Shown piece after piece: positions 23,096-32,748 of a DNA stretch of 64,000 nt (positions are counted from its first letter, which is position 1; every line of letters starts with the position of its first letter). A program made the position numbers and the translations under genes. This stretch comes from Gambelia wislizenii. Its lineage: Eukaryota > Chordata > Lepidosauria > Squamata > Crotaphytidae. The DNA lies in contig JAUMIR010000005.1 in assembly GCA_030847615.1 (NCBI GenBank), forward strand, positions 244,442,645 to 244,506,644, written 5' to 3'. Under the pieces are notes generated by a model. That model searched no databases, was not told the origin of the DNA, and saw nothing but the letters and a program-made list of their open reading frames with translations.

Positions 23096-23345
23096 CACAA
23101 GTGAGTGAACACACACTCCCTCCCTCCTCATGATCCCATCCCCTTCCTGCCTGCCTGCCTGTCTGCATAAGTAACCAAATCCACACACTCACCCTCGCCA
23201 TGATTCCCTCATCCCATTCCCTTCCTGCCTGCCCATGCAAATGAGCAATCACACACGCACCCTCCCTCCTCATGATCCCCTCATCCCACCCCTGCCTGCC
23301 AGCTCATGCAAGTGAGTAACCAAGCAAATGCACAAATGATCCTCC
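23096..23345. repeat. Minisatellite, about 3.5 units of 72-75 bp
   Basis: The repeated blocks contain gcaagtgagtaacc variants, cacacactc, ccctcctcatgatccc and ccttcctgcctgcc. The units are imperfect and the CT-rich spacing varies. Confidence 0.7.
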
Positions 23346-24120
23346 ATCCTTGTGATCCTCCACCCTTCCCTCCCCGAACAAGCGCACTAGTGTTAAGGTG
23401 CGCTAGTGTACACAGCCGGGCCCAGCCACCCTGCCAGTTTGATTCCCCCCCCCAGTGACTCTGTTGTTATCAAAGTGGTAAAAATTACATAGGACATTAC
23501 TGGAGGCGGGGCACATAATCTGCAAATAAGCAAATCTATGAAAGTGTAATCAGAAATCCTCTCTAGGTGTCTTCCAGGTCCTCCAGTGCAACTCTGTGGT
23601 ATGTTTTTACTGGAAGTCATTTATTTTAATAGGGTTCACTCTTATCCATGGTTTCTGGTATCTGTGGTAAGTCTGGGAACAAAACCCCTGTGGATATGAG
23701 GGTCCGACTGTATAGCAACACTGCCGGCATAAGAAATTATTAAACATCTGGCTTTCAGAGTTGCAAGGAGGAATTTTCCATTGGGTAATTTCAAAAAATA
23801 AAATGTTTTCTCCTTCCCCACTTTTCTCCTCATCCCCCTCTCTAGCTGGCCTTGGCTTAATATCATTCTCAAATTGATAAAAACATTAAATAAATTTATT
23901 TTAAAAGTTACATTTTATTTGTGAAATACATATATTTCTTTAACTTTATGGTGCTAGATTGGTTGTTGTGAATTTGCAGTAGAACAGTAGACCAAATATC
24001 AAGAAATAGGAATGTTGGGGGGGCTGGGGTTGTTGCCCAAGAGGAAAGGGGGCAGTACCCCACAAAAGTTTGGGAACCAGTAGTATATAGAGTTGTTTTC
24101 CCAGTGGGGAGGGCTACATA

Positions 24121-24235
24121 GCATCCGTCTGCTTTGGGTTGTCCCTCCCCATTGCTCCTAGTAGGCAGGAAACAAACTTTTGGGACTGCCCCCCGGTGAG
24201 GTCATCTAGGAGGGATGACCCCCGGCTGGCCAGTC
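24121..24235 (+). repeat. DIRS copy C left inverted terminal repeat
   Basis: The sequence from gcatccgtctgctttgggtt to ggctggccagtc is the reverse complement of 29718-29834 with only a few mismatches. Confidence 0.93.
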
Positions 24236-24408
24236 TGTTTCCTGCGTACGCTCCTGGTAGGACGTGGATCCTTGCTGCTCCTGGCACCCCCCCCTCCACG
24301 TGGCAGCCGCCATCTTAATTTAAATCCCAACAAAAACAAAAACTTTCAAACCTGAACTTGGGGAAGACCAGTGGCTTGCCCTATGGAGAGAAGGAGAAGG
24401 GAGCAGGA

Positions 24409-26392
24409 ATGAACCAGACGGAGATGGATGCCATTATCGCGGCCGTGATCGCTAGCGAGCGATCAACCCGGCAGGGCAGCACCATCCGGAGCGCCCAGGA
24501 AGAGCCGGGCTTGAGCAGCAGCGCGGGGAAGACCGCGGGAACCAGCAGCGGCGCGGCAGCTGCTAAGGGCAGCGGTGGCAAGAAGAGGCCGGCCAAGGAG
24601 GGGAAGACCTCCGCTCTGGCTGCCGCGCGCTGCGCCCCGCTCCCTCCCCACCCAGAGGGGCGCAGGGACGAGCGGGAAGAGGAGGCCACCGCGCAGCCCC
24701 GCCAGGAGGAGGAGGCTCGTCCCGAACCCCAGAGCGGGGAGGAGGACACAGCGCGGGCACCTGTGGGCCAGCTGGACACCGCGGAAGTCGAGGACCCGAT
24801 CCCCCAGCTGCAGGTGGCGGCTGCAGTGAGTCCATCCGGGGCCCCGGTTGCAGGGACGACGGGGGGGATGTCCCCCCAGCGGTAGCTGAATGGTTCAAAG
24901 CCTCCCTGGCCAGGGAGGCAGCGAACTGGTTGGCAGCCGGCCTCTTCCAGATCGGCTGGCCGGGATTCCCTGCTCCATGCGTCGGGGGCGAGCCCCAGGG
25001 GGAGCGGGATCCCTTGCCCCCCTACCTACGGGGACAGGGCCCCAGCGAGGAGTTCCCCAGGCCCAGGCACCGCAGCGAGGTGGGAAGGGAGGCGGCCTCA
25101 ACAAGGGCAAGGGAAGGCGCCCTCCAGCCAGCACGGCAGCTTCAGCGGGGGCGACCTCAGCGAAGCCAGCAGCGAGGAAGCGGCCAGGTCCTAGTGACCG
25201 CACGTTTGCTCTCCCAGACGCAGCCAGCCTCCTAGATAGGGACCCCTCAGACGAGGAGGACCTGGGGGCCTCGGACCAGGAGGTGGAAATGCGGCAGCAG
25301 CCCCCTAGCAAGCGCCAGAGGGGGCTCCAGGAACACCAGTCCCAGGAGGAGGAAGAAGAAACGATCTCTGTTTACTCCTCAGAGGGGGAGGAGACTGAAC
25401 CCCTAGGCAACTCAGACAGGGAGGAGGGGGAATTATCAGAGGAAGAACCTGGCGACACACCAGAGGTGCCCCGCTCCTCCGCCAAATTGTTCTCCATGGA
25501 CGACTTCTCAGTCTTACTGAAAAAGGCGGTGAGAACCCTGGGGCTGGAACTACCCAAGGCCCAGCAGTCACAACCAGACCCGGACCTTCCAGAAATATCT
25601 GGCGAATTCTTCCCCGATTCACAAACTGAGACCCTTGAAATGCTGGTCCCCGCCACCCTAATGCTCACGATACGCGACGAGTGGGCATCTCTAGCCATGG
25701 TCAAGGGGCAGCCTAGCCATGCCAAGAGGTTATACGCCCTGCCTAAGAAGGTCATGGGCAAACTACAGGTACCCCTCATTGATGCACCGGTTTCGGAGTT
25801 GGTATCCTCTGCGATCTTTTGCCGTGATGGAGAGGAGACGCTCAAGATTCCCGAGGACAGGCGGATGGATACCGCACTGAAAAGGGCCCACGAGGCACTC
25901 TCTCTGGCTATCCGTGCATCTTCTACTGCCACCATGATGGCTAGGGCAGCGAGGCAATGGGCGAGGGACGCCCTGGCGGACACCCCCAAGTCCCAAACCA
26001 GAATACGCCAGGACCTCAACAAGCTGGAGAAAGCATCGACCTTCTTGGCAGACAGTACCTTGGATTCAGTCCAGTTCTGCGCAAGGGTCCAAGCCGCAAC
26101 AGTGGCAGCAAGGAGACAAGTATGGCTGAAATCATGGAACGCTGACTTCAAGTCCAAGCAGAACTTGGTTTCATCCCCTTTCCTGGGTGAAAAGCTGTTC
26201 GGGGAGTCCCTCGAGCCGGTTTTGGTCGAGGACAAGGACAAGAAAAAGAAGACCCTGGTGTCAGCTAAGAGACGGGAGGACAAGAGGCCCTCCAGACGTT
26301 ACAGGCCTTTTCGCCCCTCAGGGAGACAACAGACTCCAGCGACGGGATCCTCCACGAGCAGGCCCAGAGACGTCAAGCCGTCAAGAACCTGA
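24409..26392 (+). pseudogene. DIRS copy C gag-like ORF1
   Basis: It starts at ATG 24409 (MNQTEMDAIIAAVIASERST, shared with copy D). The N-terminal frame is Ala/Gly/Glu/Lys-rich and hits a stop at 24883-24885 after a G run (24859-24867). The conserved FKASLAREAANWLAAGL segment continues in a second frame. From about 25065 a third frame is open to the stop at 26390-26392. This last part contains an acidic stretch (SQEEEEETISVYSSEGEE). It also has the conserved C-terminal domain, from FSVLLKKAVRTLGLELP through LPKKVMGKLQVPLIDAPV and FLGEKLFGESLEPVLVED to KDKKKKT. It has no zinc knuckle. Homopolymer indels explain the breaks. Confidence 0.8.
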
Positions 26393-26475
26393 TGGGGAGA
26401 CAACTGTTACCAGAAGCGCAATCAACGGACTGACGCACCCAAGTTGAGCCAGAACCAGGCTACCAAGGGCAGTAA

Positions 26476-28095
26476 CAAGTCATCAATGACGCCAGCCCCC
26501 CTGTGGGGGGTCGTCTGCAGGCCTTCGCGGAGGCGTGGGAAGGCTCTATCTCGGACAAGTGGGTCCTCCAGTCTATCCGGGAGGGCTACCAGATAGAATT
26601 TTCCCAGCAACCTCCACGTTGGTTTACCCCCAGCCCCCGACAGCGGGATGCGCGTAAACAGCGCCTCATGCAGGAAGCAATTCAACACTTGCTTCAGGTG
26701 GGAGCAATAGAGGAAGTGCCCGAATCAGAACGCGGCAGGGGCTGCTACTCCATCCTCTTCCTGGTACCAAAGAAGAACGGGACCTGGAGGGCGGTCCTCA
26801 ACCTGAAGGGGATCAACAAATTTGTCCGTCCGAGGAGGTTCAGAATGGAGACACTGAAGCACATATTGGAGGCAATAAGGCCCGGAGACGTCCTGTCCTC
26901 GCTGGACCTGCAGGATGCGTACCTCCACATTCCCATCCACCCGGAACATCGCCGCTTCCTACGTTTCTGCTACAACAAGAGACACTTCCAGTACAAGGCC
27001 CCGCCTTTTGGCCTTTCTTTGGCCCCCAGGGTGTTCACCAAGATCATGGTAGCATTGGTGGCACGCTGGAGGCGCTCAGGGCTGCATGTCTATGCCTATC
27101 TAGACGACTTATTGATTCGCTCTTCCTCCCATCAGAAGGCAGTCCAGGAGGTAAGCTTGATCCTGGAATCTCTACAGGCGCATGGCTTCCAAGTCAACTT
27201 CGAGAAGAATCAGCTAACTCCATCTCAGCGGATACAGCATCTGGGGGCACTGATAGATGTAGCCGCAGGACAGGTGCACCTGCCCCCGGAGAGGATCCAG
27301 GCCATCCAGCTGGCAATCCAGAGGGCGAAGTCCGAGCCCAGGGTAGACATTATGGACCTCGCCCGCCTCCAGGGGCTTATGATTGCAGCAATCGAATGCC
27401 TGCCATGGGCGAGGTTCCACTCCAGGGCACTGCAGTGGTTCCTACTTCCCTTCCAGAACGAGATTGCTCTCAAGGGGCACCAGCAGGTGCGGGTGACGCA
27501 GGAAGTGCTGTCATCCCTGGAGTGGTGGGACTCGCCTGCGATACAGACCGGGCGCCTGCTGTGGAGGGCGGACGCCGTACAGATCACGACAGATGCCAGC
27601 CTGAGAGGATGGGGAGCACACTGCGGGCTGCACCTCGCCCAAGGCAAGTGGACAAGGGAGAAGGCAGCACACAGCATTAATTGGTTGGAGCTCAGAGCGG
27701 TACGCCTGGCACTGTTGGCCTCTATGGACCTGATCAGGGGCAAGCCAGTACTGGTGCGGACAGACAACATCACAACGAAGGCACACATAAACCGACAGGG
27801 GGGCACCAGGTCACGTGCCCTCATGAGGGAAGCGACGCACCTATTGACTTGGGCGGAGGAGAACCTGATCTCGTTAGAGGCGGAACACCTGCAGGGAGCC
27901 CTCAACTCCAAGGCGGACTGGCTCAGCCGATCGGACATAGACCAGAGCGAGTGGAGCCTGCATCAGGAACTATTCGAGACCATCAAACCATGGGATGCCC
28001 AGAGGTCGACCTCTTCGCCTCCCCGGCGAACGCAAAGCTACCTCGCTTCTTTTCCAGATATCGCACGGAGGGAGCGGAGGCGATGGATGCCCTGA
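26476..28095 (+). CDS. DIRS copy C reverse transcriptase / RNase H (long open frame)
   Basis: The frame is open from 26476 to the stop at 28093-28095, and conserved residues begin at GGRLQAFAEAWEGSISDKW. The first in-frame ATG is at 26668, after conserved sequence, so translation probably depended on gag read-through or frameshifting. The RT shows FLVPKKNGTWRAVLNLKGIN, SSLDLQDAYLHIPIHPEHRR (motif A), APPFGLSLAPRVFTKIM and the catalytic box YAYLDDLLIRS. RNase H has the catalytic Asp in TTDASLRGWGAH, INWLELRAVRLAL, VRTDNITTKAHINRQGG and NSKADWLSRSD. The product copies element RNA and removes the RNA strand before a circular DNA is formed. The last 35 residues are out of frame with the conserved downstream domain. 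Confidence 0.88.
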   Translation, partial: QVINDASPPVGGRLQAFAEAWEGSISDKWVLQSIREGYQIEFSQQPPRWFTPSPRQRDARKQRLMQEAIQHLLQVGAIEEVPESERGRGCYSILFLVPKKNGTWRAVLNLKGINKFVRPRRFRMETLKHILEAIRPGDVLSSLDLQDAYLHIPIHPEHRRFLRFCYNKRHFQYKAPPFGLSLAPRVFTKIMVALVARWRRSGLHVYAYLDDLLIRSSSHQKAVQEVSLILESLQAHGFQVNFEKNQLTPSQRIQHLGALIDVAAGQVHLPPERIQAIQLAIQRAKSEPRVDIMDLARLQGLMIAAIECLPWARFHSRALQWFLLPFQNEIALKGHQQVRVTQEVLSSLEWWDSPAIQTGRLLWRADAVQITTDASLRGWGAHCGLHLAQGKWTREKAAHSINWLELRAVRLALLASMDLIRGKPVLVRTDNITTKAHINRQGGTRSRALMREATHLLTWAEENLISLEAEHLQGALNSKADWLSRSDIDQSEWSLHQELFETIKPWDAQRSTSSPPRRTQSYLASFPDIARRERRRWMP

Positions 28096-28355
28096 CGAGC
28101 CCATGGCCATGGGTTCTGCTATACGCGTTTCCGCCACTACAGTTATTACCAAGAGTCCTGAACAGGATCTGATCAGAGGGGGCGGAGGTCCTGCTGGTGG
28201 CACCAGAGTGGCCCCGCCGTTCCTGGTTTCCGGACATCCTAGAGATGGCAATAGAATCACGCCCCCTGCCGACATGGCAGGATCTTCTGACACAGGGTCA
28301 GGTGCAGCACCCGGACCCCGGTTGGCTTCAGCTCCACGTGTGGAGATTGAAAGGC
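27985..28355 (+). pseudogene. DIRS copy C methyltransferase-like domain, frameshifted
   Basis: In a different frame from RNase H the sequence reads GCPEVDLFASPANAKLPRFF, MDALTSPWPWVLLYAFPPL and LLPRVLNRI, then TGA at 28170-28172. It resumes with EVLLVAPEWPRRSWFPDILE and LPTWQDLLTQGQVQHPDPGW. This is the Dam-like domain typical of DIRS pol, positioned between RNase H and recombinase. One missing base near 27985 and the TGA separate it from the RT frame. It overlaps the 5' extension of the recombinase frame. Confidence 0.75.
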
Positions 28356-28357
28356 AA

Positions 28358-29371
28358 ATGCTAGCAGCGAGTGGCTACTCCCAGACAGTAGTAGATACCA
28401 TCCTGGCGTCCAGAAGGGAGTCCACCCAGCGTGTTTACGAATACACCTTTAGGGTGTTTCGCCGTTGGTGCAACAGGAAGAAAAGAGACTTCAGACAGGT
28501 TTCGGTTCCGGCCCTGCTTGAATTCCTGCAGGATGGCGTGGAGGCCGGATTGAGGCCAAATACCATCAGGAGACAGATAGCAGCAGTCACATCCTTCCTC
28601 CCTCCGGAGAAGGCGGCGCAGGTGGCCCAACATCCTCATGTATGCCACTTCGTCAAAGGATTGTCGAACAGGGCACCACCTACGGTACACAGATTCCCCA
28701 CGTGGGACCTGCATACGGTCCTGAAGGCATTGACTGCCCATCCGTTTGAGCCTCTGAAGTTCCTGACATGGAAGGTACTGTTTTTGGTAGCAATTACGTC
28801 TGCACGCAGGGTATCGGAGCTGGCAGCGCTCTCCACTAGACGAGACCTATGCATCTTCAGACCGGACTCAGTAGTGTTGCGCCTTAGACCGGACTTCAGA
28901 CCGAAGGTCAACTCAGCGTTCCACAGAGTGCAGGAGGTGATACTTCCATCCTTCTGTCCTAACCCGACTAGGGAACTGGAGAGGATATGGCACACACTGG
29001 ACGTGCGCAGGTCGCTGCGCATCTACATCAGAAGAACCAGACCATTCAGGATATCAGAGACTATGTTCGTATCCCCGTATACCAAATACCTGGGACGGAA
29101 GGTGTCGCCATCATCCCTGGGTCGCTGGTTACGTAACTGCATCACAACGTGTTACCAATCCCTAAGGCTGGAAGTACCCGAGGGGATTCTTCCGCATTCG
29201 ACACGGAGCGTGGTGATCTCAGTGGCCTGGGAGAAGGACGCCCCACTAGAGGAGATATGTAGAGCGGCAATATGGAGAACAGCCTCCACCTTTGTACGTC
29301 ATTACAGGCTAGACAGGATACAGTCGGCTGAGGCAGCCTTAGGTAGAAAGGTCCTACAGCAGGTGGCCTAG
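28358..29371 (+). CDS. DIRS copy C tyrosine recombinase
   Basis: The frame is open from 27995. I place the start at ATG 28358 (MLAASGYSQTVVDTILASRR) because upstream residues overlap the methyltransferase-like domain in another frame and are not conserved. The N-terminal core-binding domain runs from TQRVYEYTFRVFRRWCNRKK to GLRPNTIRRQIAAVTS. In the catalytic domain are Arg in ITSARRVSELAAL, His-x-x-Arg in LPHSTRSVVISVAWE and the nucleophile Tyr in TFVRHYRLDRI. The ending is ALGRKVLQQVA. The protein is about 338 residues, a normal size for a DIRS recombinase, with no visible lesion. It would insert the circular DNA intermediate without a target duplication. Confidence 0.9.
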   Translation: MLAASGYSQTVVDTILASRRESTQRVYEYTFRVFRRWCNRKKRDFRQVSVPALLEFLQDGVEAGLRPNTIRRQIAAVTSFLPPEKAAQVAQHPHVCHFVKGLSNRAPPTVHRFPTWDLHTVLKALTAHPFEPLKFLTWKVLFLVAITSARRVSELAALSTRRDLCIFRPDSVVLRLRPDFRPKVNSAFHRVQEVILPSFCPNPTRELERIWHTLDVRRSLRIYIRRTRPFRISETMFVSPYTKYLGRKVSPSSLGRWLRNCITTCYQSLRLEVPEGILPHSTRSVVISVAWEKDAPLEEICRAAIWRTASTFVRHYRLDRIQSAEAALGRKVLQQVA

Positions 29372-29424
29372 GCCTAAGGAATAGGTCATTGGCCAAACCC
29401 ACCCTGAGAGCAAGCTTCTGTAAA

Positions 29425-29527
29425 TCCCAAAGCAGATGGATGCTCTGGAGCCCTCCCCGCTGGGAAAAGGAACGTTGGTCTTACCTGTGATACGTTCTTT
29501 TCCAGTGGTGAGGCGAAGAGCATCCGG
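29425..29527 (+). repeat. DIRS copy C internal complementary region
   Basis: The left half (cccaaagcagatggatgctc to ccctccccgctggg) is the reverse complement of the element's first 40 bp. The right half (aaaaggaacgttggtcttac to cgaagagcatccg) is the reverse complement of its last 60 bp. The junction shows what a circularised element reads: cgttcctttt joined to cccag. Confidence 0.93.
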
Positions 29528-29717
29528 GCCCACCCAGCAGCGAATGAAGAAAGAAGAAATGGGTGGTAGGCCCAGGACAGCTGCCCACCAGGAAGCGGGC
29601 AGAGGGGCCGAACAAAACAGGGGGTACTTGCAGAAGGACAAGCGGAGATATCCCGAAGGAAAGAAGACTGGATCGTCATGAGACAGAGGCGTGGGAGGAC
29701 GCGCGAGGCTTTCTCAA

Positions 29718-29834
29718 CAGACTGGCCAGCCGGGGGTCGTCCCTACTGGATGACCTCACCAGGGGGCAGTCCCAAAAGTTTGTTTCCTGCCTACTAGGAG
29801 CAATGGGGAGGGCCAACCCAAAGCAGACGGATGC
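29718..29834 (+). repeat. DIRS copy C right inverted terminal repeat
   Basis: This is the reverse complement of 24121-24235. The outer extension 29835-29888 is mirrored in the right half of the internal complementary region. Confidence 0.93.
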
Positions 29835-29865
29835 TCTTCGCCTCACCACTGGAAAAGAACGTATC

Positions 29866-29876
29866 ACAGGTAAGAC
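29866..29876 (+). promoter_or_regulatory. Consensus 5' splice donor at the DIRS copy C 3' end
   Basis: The sequence cacag|gtaagac, with GT at 29870-29871, lies 18 bp inside the element terminus and points toward WNK1 exon 2, about 11.7 kb downstream. Function is inferred only. Confidence 0.4.
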
Positions 29877-32350
29877 CAACGTTCCTTTCCCCCCCTTTAA
29901 GTTTTGGTGCACAAAAGAGCTGTTGGCATAAGACCTGAGCAGTAGTTAGAGAAAAATGGACAGAAAAACTGAAATAGGATTATGAAACTAATCCACAACA
30001 TGTTCATGAGGCTATGAAGTTAAATGATATTGGGGAGTTTACCATTGCCTTGAAACTGGTAAGATAGTCTTATGGATTTTAACTTTACAACACTGTATAA
30101 TCTTATAGGTTTGTATGCTAATAAAAGTTATAGACTCTGCCTCCTTTGACTCCACTTTAAAGAAAAGCTATTACTGATATCAGCCTGCAGGGTTAAGTGC
30201 CTAGAGCATTTCTGTAGCAGTTCAAGTTATTTTCTGCCTATCACCCTTTGCCCTTTATTCAGTAAAGTAGTTCTGGTTTAAAATATTAACATCTTCTACG
30301 TAGGTGTTGAATTGTGAATGAGATTAATTGAATATGAACAATAGTGGTTTGGGTCTTTAGCTAAGTTCAGAGTATACATTTGACTTTTGATTTGTCAGAA
30401 TGTAATCAAGGCATGTGACTAATGGTATGTACAAGAATGAGACACTTGTACGTTACGTTAGTAAGTAAGATTTATATATTTAAATACAGAAGGAAAATAT
30501 TGATTTAGAACTCTTGTAGTATATTTTTAGTAATATATTATATTCCTGTTAGTCATGGGATAGAAGAACTAAGCAGGCAAACGTGTGGTAGTTATAAATA
30601 TTACACAAGTCTTTTTCTGAAGATGGCATTTTCCTGGGGCAGCTTCCTTCAGTTAGTCTTCTAAAGGAAAGGGGAAATGGAATATGAACAGACAACTAAA
30701 CAATGACCTTATGAAACATCTGTTAAGAACAGCATTTATGTTGCACAGTATATTTAACTCACATTCTAATTTTAAATATACAAGACGGTAGTAATTTTTC
30801 CCCAAAGGCACAATTCTTATCAAAAATAATGCAGAACACTGTATCTTCTGTTGTATATGGACAGCATTAGTATCTCCCATTTTTCTGAAAGAAAAAAGAT
30901 AGTATATGGATCTTGTCCCTTCCGGCTCTGTTCAGTTCATTAATAATTTTTAAAACAAAACACCATTTTACAGGTTCATAGATGTTAGAATTTGCTCCCA
31001 GGCAACTGCTTTGTTCCTGTCAGTTTCTTGTGTATATGAACACTTTGCACAAGTGTTACAAACACAAAATTGTTTGCCTCTTTACCACCAGTATTGGACC
31101 CATCAGTGAATGTATTAGGTATTGTTTCTCTGGTATGGAAATCTACTGTGTTGATTATATTATCATTTTGGAAAGAAACACAATAGAATAATTTGTGTCT
31201 TTTGTGTAGATATTTGGAACAGACAATACCAGACTTTGTAGATATGGAACACTTGTTAAAATGCTTGCCATTCTTTTTATAATTTGCCTTTATTACTGCG
31301 GTAAAAAACCAAGTTCTGATAGCTTCCGTTTTAATGCTTTTTTGAATTCCTGAGATTCTTTGAAATGCCTGTCCTTTATAAAGTATCAGCATACTCAAAT
31401 TGCAGATCTGTAATCTGAGACTCTGTACTGCATAATGCATGTGTTTGCTCTAAAAATTTTCCTGTACATTTAAAATTTATAAGAACTCAAAGGTAGTTTA
31501 ACATACCTCTGTGAATTAAGATCAACTGGAGATACTTTTTTTGTGTGGTATTATTCCTATTATTATGTATTAGAAATTGGTTTGTTGATGGAATTAGCAT
31601 CTGTATTTTGGAACTCTGCTGAAAATGTCCAGGTGATTAGTGAAACAATCTTCTTGAGCAGGTTTCCTGAGTTCTATGAATTTATTTATGGAACAAAAAA
31701 CTGTCTTAATTTTGGAATAAGTATAATATTCATTTATAAAAGAAGTTTGTTTGAGGGGATATCTTGTTGCCATGTCCCATTTACCCTCTGTGCTTGCAAA
31801 TTTCTTTAATCCAGAGGGATAGAGCAAAAAAAATAAATAAAAAATAAAAAAAAATAAAAAAGATGAAGTGACTTCTGTTACTCTTTCTTCCTTGCTATCA
31901 TTGCAGCTTGCTTGTTTTGTCTTCTCTCTGAGAGAAGGAAGTATTGAAGTCAGAAGTGATGAAGAAGAGCAGCAGAGCTACAGGCTCTGGAGCTGGAGGT
32001 ACAATTCTCAAGCTTGATGCTTGACAGGTGCCTGATAGATATTGATGTCTAATGCCCAATCCATATAACACTCTTTTAGAAAGGAGTATGTGAAGTGCCA
32101 AAATGGGCTCTGAGAGATGGCCATAGTGATTCCTGTATAATAGGTCTTGCTAGGTAATTTTTAGTAATATTTTAAGATCCCTGCTCCTTCTTTGGGGAAA
32201 ACACTTATGAATGTGTAGATGGTTGGCAGCAGAGAGTAGGCAGGAAGAAGACTTCTCTAATTAGAAGTGTTTACTTCCCACCCACTTCTTTTCATAGTAA
32301 AAGGGGGTGGAGTATCAAAAGAAAAATTGTAATGAAGAATACAAACTTAA

Positions 32351-32580
32351 GAGAGCCAGTGTGGTATAGTGATTTGAATGTTCTACTAGGACTCAAGAGA
32401 CCAGGGTTCGAAACCATTTGGGCATGGAAACCCAGCGGGTGACCATGCACAAGGCACGCTCTCAGCCTCAGAGGAAGACAATGGCACCCCTCCTCTGAAG
32501 AAATTATGCCAAGAAAACCCCATGATGGGTTTGCCTTTGGGTTGCCATAAGTCAGAAATGACTTGAAGGCAAACAAGAAC
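32351..32580 (+). mobile_element. tRNA-derived SINE
   Basis: The head is gagccagtgtggtatagtga with B box gggttcgaaac. The body is ggaaacccagcgggtgacc, and the tail runs from ccaagaaaaccccatgatgg to gtcagaaatgacttgaaggc. A good B box is kept. Confidence 0.87.
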
Positions 32581-32612
32581 AAACACAAACTTAACAGGTG
32601 TTTGGTGGGTCT

Positions 32613-32748
32613 CAGTAGTGTCCAACCTGTTACCCTCCAGGTGTTTTGGACTGCAGCTCCTAGCATTCCTGACCATTGGACCAGCTGGCTCAGGTTTCTG
32701 GGAGTTAGAGTCCAAAACACCTGGAGGGCCACAGGTTGGATGCTGCTG
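32613..32748. mobile_element. Palindromic hAT-like MITE
   Basis: The inverted arms are tccaacctgttaccctccag gtgttttggact on the left and agtccaaaacacctggaggg ccacaggttgga on the right, joined by a short centre. No 8-bp target duplication is visible next to the outermost cag/ctg ends, so class assignment rests on the arm sequence alone. Confidence 0.7.

Larger units (their letters stand above)
22542..23710. mobile_element. pogo/Tigger-like composite MITE with GC-rich cargo
   Basis: The left end is cagtcatccctccacattcg and the right end gatatgagggtccgactg, both next to TA (22540-22541 and 23711-23712). The two inverted ends agree over the outer bases but diverge inward (cattcgcgg against the complement of ggatatgag), so this may be two related elements merged. 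The interior holds a GC-rich segment with a near-perfect palindrome, a minisatellite and a cctccagtg motif shared with other pogo-like MITEs here. No transposase is present. Confidence 0.55.
24097..29888 (+). mobile_element. DIRS retrotransposon copy C, near-complete
   Basis: This is a 5.8-kb element with both ends (tttcccagtggggagggc and aacgttccttt). It carries a gag-like ORF1, an RT/RNase H frame, a methyltransferase-like domain, a full tyrosine recombinase, an internal complementary region and an inverted right terminus. It is the best-preserved element in the window: pol and recombinase frames are open for 530 and 458 codons. Defects seen are two frameshifts in the gag N-terminal third, one frameshift at the RNase H/methyltransferase border and one TGA in the methyltransferase domain. 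It is younger than copies A and B, as judged by open frames and intact repeats. Confidence 0.95.

Noticed and set aside
31543..31809. 88-codon open frame
   Set aside because: Chance frame in AT-rich intron with no supporting signal.
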